Source of the DNA: Reyranella sp.
GTDB taxonomy: Bacteria > Pseudomonadota > Alphaproteobacteria > Reyranellales > Reyranellaceae
Length of the DNA: 5,067 nt
Direction: 5' to 3'
NCBI GenBank assembly: GCA_016780605.1
Contig: JADHLS010000505.1
Location: forward strand, 1 to 5,067
Part shown: positions 1 through 5,067 of the stretch, piece by piece
Layout of the letters: each line of letters opens with the position of its first letter
Numbering within the stretch: position 1 is the stretch's first letter
Program-made: the position numbers and the translations under genes
The notes under the pieces: model-generated
The model's database searches: none
Seen by the model: only the letters and a program-made list of their open reading frames with translations
What the model was told of the DNA's origin: nothing

Positions 1-496
1 ATTCCGGCGTGTAGCCCTCGGAATGGCGATAGTAACCCTGGCACATCCACAAGAAGCCTGCGGTGATGCGGAACGGCGCGCCGCTATCGAGCCGCACGCC
101 CTCGATGGTCCAGCGATTGTCGGCGCCCGACCACGCCGCGCGATCGATGCGATGGCGGTAGCGGATGTGGCGCGCGAGGTCGTTCTCGTCGATCACCTCG
201 CCCATGTAATCCAGGATCTCCTGCGCGGTCGCGATCGGCTTGCCGGTCCACGGCTTGAAGCGATAGCCGAAGGTGTAGAGGTCGCTGTCCGAGCGGATGC
301 CGGGATAGCGATGGGTGATCCAGGTCCCGCCGAAGCTCTCCTGCGTCTCCAGCACGACAAAGCTGGTGCCGGGGCACTGCTTGGTCAGGTGATAGGCGCC
401 ACCGACGCCGGAGATGCCGGCGCCGACGATCAGGACGTCGAAATGCTCGACGGCCTGGTTGGACGATGGCGCAAGCACGGTGGCGGTATCGGGCAT
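1..496 (-). CDS. EthA-like flavin-containing (Baeyer-Villiger type) monooxygenase, N-terminal part, cut by window edge
   Basis: Only the first 165 residues are present; the gene runs off the left edge. Seen: a Rossmann FAD-binding motif G25-A-G-I-S-G30, the acidic end of the second strand in VVLE (E50), then GGTW (56-59), RYPGIRSDSDLYTFGY (63-78) and, near the edge, CQGYYRHSEGYTP. This order closely matches what I recall of Mycobacterium EthA and related class B monooxygenases of about 490-500 residues. These use NADPH, FAD and O2 to turn ketones into esters, or to oxidise sulfides and thioamides, in the cytoplasm. The diagnostic FxGxxxHxxxW fingerprint and the NADPH domain would lie outside the window, so Baeyer-Villiger activity is inferred. 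The ATG at 496-494 is preceded by AGGAAAGAG (511-503), a plausible but slightly distant ribosome site. It is the last visible gene of the minus-strand run, 108 nt after the TPP enzyme. The substrate is unknown. Confidence 0.9.
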   Translation of the reverse strand, partial: MPDTATVLAPSSNQAVEHFDVLIVGAGISGVGGAYHLTKQCPGTSFVVLETQESFGGTWITHRYPGIRSDSDLYTFGYRFKPWTGKPIATAQEILDYMGEVIDENDLARHIRYRHRIDRAAWSGADNRWTIEGVRLDSGAPFRITAGFLWMCQGYYRHSEGYTPE

Positions 497-528
497 GGTG
501 TTCTCTTTCCTGATGGCGTCGAGAGCGT

Positions 529-555
529 TTCAAGGACTATCAGGGACTTCCTTGA
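529..555. repeat. Inverted repeat with 7-bp arms plus 10-bp tandem near-repeat between TPP-enzyme and monooxygenase genes
   Basis: TCAAGGA (530-536) and TCCTTGA (549-555) are perfect inverted copies separated by 12 nt. The same stretch reads as two adjacent 10-mers, TTCAAGGACT (529-538) and ATCAGGGACT (539-548), identical at 8 of 10 positions. It is the only notable structure in the 108-nt gap and lies 33-59 nt upstream of the monooxygenase ATG. No T-run follows the stem on the minus strand, so an intrinsic terminator is unlikely. It could be an operator, an mRNA hairpin that tunes expression of the downstream gene, or chance. Confidence 0.4.
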
Positions 556-604
556 GGGAGATCAACCTGCGGCCCCACGGTTTCGATCTGCGATCCAGGC
601 AGCC

Positions 605-2341
605 CTAGGCCTTCGTCACCTTGGCATGCAGCACCGCCGTGCGACCCGAGCGCACCGCCGCAAGGCAGCGCGCGATCGTGGCGTCGACGTCCTTTGGATC
701 GGACAGGAACTCGCCATGGGCGCCGGCGGCCTCGGCGATCTTGCCGAAGTCCATGTTCATGCCGAAGTTGGCGCCGAAGTCGCTGGCGGCCTTGGCCTCG
801 CCGGCGGGATAGACGCGCAGCGTCGCCTCCTTCACGGCACCCCAGCCCGAATTGTCGAGCACGACCATGAACACCGGCAGGCCGTAATTCTGCGACACCG
901 CCAGCACGGACTGCGGGTTGGAGAAGTAGAAGGTGCCGTCGCCCATGATCGGCATGACGATGCGATCAGGCATGGCGAGCTTCAGCCCGAGCGCCACACT
1001 GCTGGAGAAGCCCAGGCCTGCGCCGGCCAGGCCCACCAGCGTGCCGGGCTCGGTGCGCGGCATCTGCGCCAGCACCGTCGGAATGTTGCGGATCGCCTCG
1101 TTGATCACCACGCCGGAGGGGCCGAGCGCCTTTACGAGCTTGGCGCAAAGATGGTGCGGGTTGATCTCGCCCGCGACGCCGGGCTCGGCGGCGAGCTTGG
1201 CCGCCTGCTCTCGCCGCGCCACGCCTTCCGCCGCGATCTCCTTCACGCGCGCCGCGGCCCGCGCCTTGAATCCGGCATCGGCCTTCGCCTTCAGCACGGC
1301 CAGCAGGTCGGCATAGAAGCGGCAGCTGTCGCCCTGCAGGCGCAGGTTCGCCGGGAAGGTCCACATCGGGATCGCGCGCTTCTCCGGATCGACATCGACA
1401 TGCGCCCACCAGGTCGAGGGATTTTCCGGCATGTCCTTGGGGATCCATGGCACATCGACATCGACCATGAGGCCGACATCGGCGTCGGCCAGCGCCGTGG
1501 TCGGCACGAAGCCGCCGTGACAGGGTGAATCGTGTGGCAGGTTGAGATGAACGGGGCTGAACTCGACGACGCGGATGCCGGCGAACTGCGCAAGCGCGTC
1601 GAGCGCCGCGACGGCGGCAGGATTGCGGCCCGAATAGGCTGTGATCAGCAGCGGGTGCTCGGCAGCCAGCAGCCTCGTCGCGATCTCTTCGACCGACTGC
1701 CGATCGACCGCGCCGACTGGCGCGGCGCGAAAGCGCTCCTCGGGATAGGAGCGGATCTGGCCCTCCGACCACAGCTCGGTCAGCGTCTCGCGTGGGAAGG
1801 TCATGTAGACCGGCCCCTTGGGGTCGCTCATCATCACCGTGTGAGCGCGGCGCAGGGCCTCCTTGGTGACCACGCCCGAAGGCAGGTTGTACTCCCACTT
1901 GGTGTAGGGCCGCACGATCGCCGCCTGGTCGAACGGCTCCTGGATAAAGTGCACGTAGGTGTCGCGCGTGCCCAAAAGCTCGCCGCGCGTGGTGTAGGGC
2001 GCGCGGCCGGCCATCAGCAGCACCGGGATGCGGGCACGGCAGATGTTGTGCAGTGCCATCGCCGAATTGGCGGTGCCGGAATCGACATGCACCATCACGC
2101 CCTGGCCGCGGCCGGTGGCCAGGAAGTAGCCGGCGGCCATGTGCGCTGCCGTGATCTCGTGCGGGCAGATCACCGTCTTGGGCGCCTTGCGGCCGTCGCG
2201 CTTGAAGGCCGCCATCGCCTCGATGATAGGCGCATGGTCGGTGCCGAAGTTGCAGAAGACGTAGTCGCAGCCGATCTCGCTCAGGCCTTCGAGGAAATAG
2301 TGGGCCGCCGAATGGCGGGCTTCGTTGACGTTGCTGTCCAT
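605..2341 (-). CDS. Thiamine pyrophosphate-dependent enzyme, acetolactate synthase large-subunit-like (578 aa)
   Basis: This is a cytoplasmic TPP enzyme of the acetolactate synthase/benzoylformate decarboxylase superfamily. Such enzymes decarboxylate 2-oxo acids or ligate or cleave C-C bonds beside a carbonyl. Domains: an N-terminal PYR domain (about 10-180) with the cofactor-activating Glu in PHEITAAHMAAGY (E62), a central domain (about 210-350), and a C-terminal PP domain (about 395-570). The PP domain carries the metal/diphosphate motif GDG (467-469), closed by D496-N497-S-G. N497 is the expected Mg ligand; the usual first Asn is Asp here. The length is normal for the family. The ATG at 2341 has GAGG (2350-2347) 5 nt upstream and lies 11 nt after the receptor stop, so co-transcription is likely. 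The frame is open further upstream, but that extension would overlap the receptor gene and is rejected. No regulatory subunit gene (ilvN) is nearby and the context is catabolic, so a role in valine/isoleucine synthesis is doubtful. The true reaction is not known. Confidence 0.9.
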   Translation of the reverse strand: MDSNVNEARHSAAHYFLEGLSEIGCDYVFCNFGTDHAPIIEAMAAFKRDGRKAPKTVICPHEITAAHMAAGYFLATGRGQGVMVHVDSGTANSAMALHNICRARIPVLLMAGRAPYTTRGELLGTRDTYVHFIQEPFDQAAIVRPYTKWEYNLPSGVVTKEALRRAHTVMMSDPKGPVYMTFPRETLTELWSEGQIRSYPEERFRAAPVGAVDRQSVEEIATRLLAAEHPLLITAYSGRNPAAVAALDALAQFAGIRVVEFSPVHLNLPHDSPCHGGFVPTTALADADVGLMVDVDVPWIPKDMPENPSTWWAHVDVDPEKRAIPMWTFPANLRLQGDSCRFYADLLAVLKAKADAGFKARAAARVKEIAAEGVARREQAAKLAAEPGVAGEINPHHLCAKLVKALGPSGVVINEAIRNIPTVLAQMPRTEPGTLVGLAGAGLGFSSSVALGLKLAMPDRIVMPIMGDGTFYFSNPQSVLAVSQNYGLPVFMVVLDNSGWGAVKEATLRVYPAGEAKAASDFGANFGMNMDFGKIAEAAGAHGEFLSDPKDVDATIARCLAAVRSGRTAVLHAKVTKA

Positions 2342-2352
2342 CGCGTCCTCAC

Positions 2353-3312
2353 CTACTCGAGCTTGATGTTGGCCGCCGTGGCAACGGCTTTCCAGCGCGC
2401 CGTGTCGCGCGTAATCAACGCACGATACGCCTCCGGTGTCGAACTGCGCGGATCGACCGAGATTGCCTTGAACGCCGTGCGCACCTCGGGCATCGCCACG
2501 ACTTCTGCGATCGCCTTGTTGAGCACGGCGATGATCTCCGGCGGCGTGCCGGCGGGCGCGGCGAAGCCCGTCCACAGCGTGACCACCACGTCTGGCACGC
2601 CCGCTTCGGCGAGCGTCGGCACGCCGGGATAGGTGGGATCGGGCTTGTCGGTCGTGACGGCGAGCGCACGCAGCTTGCTCGCGGCCAGCGGACCGGCAAT
2701 GGGCGCGGCATCAGCGAAAGCCATCAGCACCTGGCCCGATGTCACGGCCTGCACGATCTCGCCGCTACCCTTGTAGGGGATGTGCTGGAACTTCGAGCCG
2801 GTGCGCTGGTTGAACAGCTCGGCCGCGAGCTGCAGGGGCGCCGCGCTGGAGGCGTAGTTCGCCTTGTCGGGATGCGCGCGACCGTACTGGATCAGCTCGC
2901 GCACCGTCTTGACCGGCTGGTCGGCGCCGACCACCAGAAGCAAGGGGAATTCGGCGAGCAGCGAGATCGGCGCGAAGTCTTTCTCCGGCGAATAGGGCAG
3001 CTTGGCGTAGATGGCCGGGTTGATCGTCATCGGGCCGCTCGGCGCCATCAGCAGCGTGTAGCCGTCAGGGGCGGCCTTGGCGACCAGCTCGCAGGCCACG
3101 ATCGACTGCGCGCCCGGCTTGTTGTCGATCACGACGGGCTGGCCGAGCTTGTCCTGCAGCTTGGCCGCGACGATGCGGCCGATCAGGTCGTTGCCGCCGC
3201 CCGCCGAGTAGCCGACGACGATGCGGATGGGTTTGTTGGGATAGGGCTGCGCGAAGGTCGGCCCATCGAAGAGCAGGACGGCACAAAGAGCGACGAGCGC
3301 CCGCACGATCAC
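2353..3312 (-). CDS. Bug/TctC-family tripartite tricarboxylate transporter substrate-binding protein (319 aa)
   Basis: This is a periplasmic solute receptor of the Bug family (Pfam TctC), which binds small organic acids or amides for TctAB-type transporters or for signalling. Seen: an N-terminal signal peptide; after it PYPNKPIRIVVGYSAGGGND (23-42), the typical first strand and ligand loop; DNKPGAQS (63-70); APDGYTLL (81-88); IPYKGSGE (178-185); and late in the protein PGVPTLAEAGVPD and FAAPAGTPPE. The last two are hallmark motifs. The 319-residue length is usual. The start chosen is the GTG at 3312, which overlaps the preceding stop in a GTGA and has AAGG (3323-3320) 7 nt upstream. A second GTG at 3306 is possible. 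The longer open frame up to 3477 would bury the signal peptide and is rejected. The ligand-loop segment YASSAAPLQLAAELF lacks the Gly and His often found there. No tctA or tctB is visible, so it is an orphan receptor here. The ligand cannot be predicted. Confidence 0.95.
   Translation of the reverse strand: MIVRALVALCAVLLFDGPTFAQPYPNKPIRIVVGYSAGGGNDLIGRIVAAKLQDKLGQPVVIDNKPGAQSIVACELVAKAAPDGYTLLMAPSGPMTINPAIYAKLPYSPEKDFAPISLLAEFPLLLVVGADQPVKTVRELIQYGRAHPDKANYASSAAPLQLAAELFNQRTGSKFQHIPYKGSGEIVQAVTSGQVLMAFADAAPIAGPLAASKLRALAVTTDKPDPTYPGVPTLAEAGVPDVVVTLWTGFAAPAGTPPEIIAVLNKAIAEVVAMPEVRTAFKAISVDPRSSTPEAYRALITRDTARWKAVATAANIKLE
3250..3312 (-). other. Sec signal peptide of the Bug/TctC receptor
   Basis: Residues 1-21 have one Arg (R4), a hydrophobic core ALVALCAVLLF (5-15), and a small-residue exit GPTFA, with likely cleavage after A21 before QPYPNKP. 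There is no convincing lipobox around C10, so a soluble periplasmic protein is expected rather than a lipoprotein. This supports the GTG at 3312 (or 3306) as the start. Confidence 0.8.
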
Positions 3313-3695
3313 GATTGCACCTTGGCGCTGGAATGGATCACGTGCTCGTGGTTCAGCCACAGCGGCGAGTGGGCAAGGTCGATGAACTTCTTCTCGTCCT
3401 CCAGCAACACGCGGCCGGCCTCGCGCGCCGCGGGATTCTTGCGAGCGGCGCGCCATGTCGCCTCGCTCTCCCACCACAGCTCGGCCACGCCGTCATAGGG
3501 CTCCGGCGCCCCGCGCACACGCCGCATGCCGTCGGCGAGGTCGCCGGGAACGCGGTGAAGCTGCACGTAGCGCACCATGCCGAGCGCCGGCTGCAGGCTC
3601 TTTACCAGCGGCCCATGCTTGTGCAGCCAGTAGTCCTGGAATTCCTCGAGGCTGAGCCGCGGCAGGCGGCGCAGGCAAAAGGTCAATTTCAGCAC
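3309..3695 (-). CDS. EthD-domain protein (128 aa), first gene of the putative operon
   Basis: This is a small cytoplasmic protein of the EthD family, which folds as a dimeric alpha-beta barrel. The name comes from the ethyl tert-butyl ether cluster of Rhodococcus. Some members help in degradation pathways, but the biochemical role of most is unknown. Seen: an opening strand KLTFCLRR (3-10); the family motif SLEEFQDYWLHKHGPLV (15-31) with H25 and H27; a second strand YVQLHRV (43-49); YDGVAELWW (67-75); and DEKKFIDLAHSPLW (100-113), where family members usually carry D...F.D. The length fits a single EthD domain. The start is the GTG at 3695, with GGGGAA (3706-3701) 5 nt upstream. The longer open frame to 3878 runs back over the divergent helicase gene and has no family similarity. 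Its stop overlaps the start of the receptor gene by 4 nt, implying translational coupling. The name is not related to the EthA-like monooxygenase further down. Confidence 0.85.
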   Translation of the reverse strand: MLKLTFCLRRLPRLSLEEFQDYWLHKHGPLVKSLQPALGMVRYVQLHRVPGDLADGMRRVRGAPEPYDGVAELWWESEATWRAARKNPAAREAGRVLLEDEKKFIDLAHSPLWLNHEHVIHSSAKVQS

Positions 3696-3742
3696 GGCGT
3701 TTCCCCGATGTTTGGCGGGATCATAGGCTATAAGCGGCAACA
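3696..3742. promoter_or_regulatory. Divergent intergenic region between the operon and hrpB, with -10-like boxes
   Basis: All signals for both directions must lie in these 47 nt or inside the flanking genes. It is more AT-rich than its surroundings. On the plus strand TATAAG (3729-3734) resembles a -10 box but has no good -35 at 16-18 nt; on the minus strand TATGAT (3725-3720) resembles a -10 box, likewise without a clear -35. The two boxes sit on either side of, and partly within, a small palindrome ATAG-G-CTAT (3723-3731). The plus-strand box is only 8 nt from the hrpB ATG. This is a candidate shared promoter region, not a confirmed one. Confidence 0.35.
3701..3706 (-). promoter_or_regulatory. 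Ribosome binding site deciding the GTG start of the EthD-domain gene
   Basis: The minus strand reads GGGGAA, then ACGCC, then GTG. This purine-rich element 5 nt before the GTG at 3695 favours that codon over upstream in-frame candidates, which lack both family similarity and a comparable site. Confidence 0.6.
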
Positions 3743-5067
3743 ATGGATGCCCTCCCCGTCGACGAGGCCCTGCCGCGGCTGAAAGAGGCACTGGCTGCGC
3801 GCAATGCCGCCGTGCTGGTCGCCCCGCCCGGCGCCGGCAAGACCACGCGCGTGCCGCTGGCCCTGCTCGACGCGCCATGGCTCGCGGGCCGCAAGATCGT
3901 CATGCAGGAGCCGCGGCGGCTCGCCGCCCGCGCTGCTGCGCGGCGCATGGCTGCCACCCTTAGCGAGTCGGTCGGTGAGACCGTGGGCTATCGCGTGCGG
4001 CTCGACACCAAGGTGGGGCCGCGCACCCGCATCGAAGTCGTGACCGACGGCCTGTTCCTCAGGATGCTGCAGGACGACCCCTCGCTCGAGGGCATCGGCT
4101 GCGTGATCTTCGACGAGCTGCACGAGCGCGGCCTCGAGACCGACCTCTCCTTCGCCTTGGTGCGCGAGGCGCAGACCGCCCTGCGCGAGGACCTGCGCGT
4201 CATCGCCATGTCGGCCACGCTCGATCCCGGGCCGGTGGCCGAGCGGCTGGGCGGAGCGCCAGTGATCGAATCCGCGGGGCGCATGTTCCCGATCGACACA
4301 CGCTATCTCGCCCGCGAGCCCAGCGGCCGCATCGAGGATGTCGTCGCCTCGACCATACGTCGCGCTCTTGTCGAAGAGGACGGTAGCGCGCTTGTCTTCC
4401 TGCCCGGCGTCGGCGAGATCCGCCACGTCGAGGAGCGGCTCAGCCTCGGCGCCAGCGTCGACGTGGCGCCGCTCTACGGCGATCTCTCGCCGGCCGAGCA
4501 GGACCGCGCCATCGCTCCCTCGCCGACCGGGCGGCGCAAGGTCGTGCTGGCGACCTCGATCGCCGAGACCAGCCTCACCATCGAAGGCGTGCGCATCGTG
4601 ATCGATTGCGGCCTGATGCGCGTGCCGCGCTTCTCGCCACGCTCGGGCATGACGCGGCTGGAGACGGTGCGCGTCAGCCAGGCTTCGTCCGACCAGCGTC
4701 GCGGCCGCGCCGGGCGACTGGAACCGGGCGTCTGCTATCGCCTGTGGCCCGAGGAGGCGCAGCGTGGACTGCTGCCCTTCACGCCGCCCGAGATCCTCGA
4801 CGCCGATCTCGCGCCGATGGCGCTGGAGCTGGCGCTGTGGGGTGCCGACGACGCCACCCTGCCGTGGTTGACGCCGCCGCCGGCTGCGTCGCTCGCCACG
4901 GCACGCGCGCTGCTGGTCGATCTGGGCGCGCTCGATGCTGCCGGCGCGATCACGCCGCACGGCCGGGCGATGGCGCGGTTGGGCCAGCATCCGCGCCTCG
5001 CCCATCTCGTGCTGAAGGGTCGCGAGCTGGGACAGGGTCGTATTGCCGCGCTGCTGGCCGCCATCCT
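3743..5067 (+). CDS. hrpB: ATP-dependent RNA helicase HrpB, N-terminal 441 residues, cut by window edge
   Basis: HrpB is a DEAH-box (superfamily 2) helicase of proteobacteria, cytoplasmic, with an NTP-driven RNA helicase fold; its physiological role is poorly defined. Seen in order: Walker A PPGAGKTT (28-35); QEPRRLAARAAA (55-66); motif Ib region VVTDGLFLRML (99-109); DELHER (124-129), the DExH box; SATLD (157-161); RecA2 with ATSIAETSLT (270-279) and QRRGRAGR (318-325); then the start of the winged-helix/HA2 part around ALLVDLGALD (389-398). All catalytic helicase motifs are intact. Full-length HrpB is about 800-850 residues, so roughly the C-terminal half is missing. The ATG at 3743 is the only choice, because a TAA lies in frame at 3731 with no start codon between. 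Only a weak AAGCGG (3732-3737) precedes it. HrpA is unlikely: HrpA is longer and has extra N-terminal sequence before Walker A. It is transcribed away from the catabolic genes and probably functionally unrelated. Confidence 0.95.
   Translation, partial: MDALPVDEALPRLKEALAARNAAVLVAPPGAGKTTRVPLALLDAPWLAGRKIVMQEPRRLAARAAARRMAATLSESVGETVGYRVRLDTKVGPRTRIEVVTDGLFLRMLQDDPSLEGIGCVIFDELHERGLETDLSFALVREAQTALREDLRVIAMSATLDPGPVAERLGGAPVIESAGRMFPIDTRYLAREPSGRIEDVVASTIRRALVEEDGSALVFLPGVGEIRHVEERLSLGASVDVAPLYGDLSPAEQDRAIAPSPTGRRKVVLATSIAETSLTIEGVRIVIDCGLMRVPRFSPRSGMTRLETVRVSQASSDQRRGRAGRLEPGVCYRLWPEEAQRGLLPFTPPEILDADLAPMALELALWGADDATLPWLTPPPAASLATARALLVDLGALDAAGAITPHGRAMARLGQHPRLAHLVLKGRELGQGRIAALLAAI

Noticed and set aside
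530..555. Rho-independent terminator between the TPP enzyme and the monooxygenase
   Set aside because: The 7-bp stem is only moderately GC-rich, has a 12-nt loop, and is not followed by a T-run on the minus strand.
23..1528. 501-residue open frame on the plus strand opposite the monooxygenase and TPP-enzyme genes
   Set aside because: It spans two recognisable genes and the gap between them on the other strand, is dominated by Arg, Ala, Gly, His and Asp, and shows no domain. It is a shadow of GC-rich codon bias.
966..1898. 310-residue minus-strand open frame inside the TPP-enzyme gene in another frame
   Set aside because: It is an out-of-frame reading of the TPP enzyme, giving Arg/Gly/Ala-rich sequence without motifs.
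2342..2575. N-terminal extension of the TPP enzyme by 78 residues
   Set aside because: It would lie inside the receptor coding sequence, has no resemblance to TPP enzymes, and the ATG at 2341 has its own GAGG ribosome site.
1532..2632. 366-residue plus-strand open frame opposite the TPP enzyme and receptor
   Set aside because: It crosses the junction of two well-supported minus-strand genes and has no family similarity.
3728..5005. 425-residue open frame on the minus strand opposite hrpB
   Set aside because: The opposite strand encodes all the helicase motifs of HrpB in order. The antisense product is low-complexity Arg/Gly/Ala/His-rich with no recognisable fold.

Overview
The window is GC-rich DNA (roughly two thirds G+C by eye) and densely coding. 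It looks like a chromosomal segment of a proteobacterium. An alphaproteobacterium of the Hyphomicrobiales/Rhodospirillales kind is most likely, but a betaproteobacterium cannot be excluded. The reasons are the strong third-position G/C bias, an HrpB-type helicase, and a Bug/TctC-type periplasmic receptor, a family greatly expanded in these groups. No RNA gene, insertion sequence, CRISPR array or phage gene is visible.

Minus strand, read right to left from 3695 to 1: four genes form an apparent operon. They are a 128-aa EthD-domain protein (3695-3309), a 319-aa Bug/TctC receptor with a signal peptide (3312-2353), a 578-aa thiamine-pyrophosphate-dependent enzyme resembling the acetolactate synthase large subunit (2341-605), and the first 165 residues of an EthA-like flavin monooxygenase of Baeyer-Villiger type (496 to the window edge). 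Genes 1 and 2 overlap by 4 nt, genes 2 and 3 are 11 nt apart, and genes 3 and 4 are separated by 108 nt that hold a small inverted/tandem repeat.

Plus strand, 3743 to the window edge: the N-terminal 441 residues of the DEAH-box helicase HrpB, divergently transcribed from the operon across a 47-nt gap. It is probably an unrelated housekeeping neighbour that marks the operon's boundary.

Taken together, the minus-strand genes suggest a catabolic unit. The receptor would capture a small organic acid in the periplasm, while the cytoplasmic TPP enzyme would make or break a C-C bond next to a carbonyl. The monooxygenase would insert oxygen into a ketone (or oxidise a sulfur compound), and the small EthD protein would have an accessory or unknown role. 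The substrate cannot be read from the sequence. Every gene belongs to a known family, so the interest lies in the combination rather than in a new protein class.
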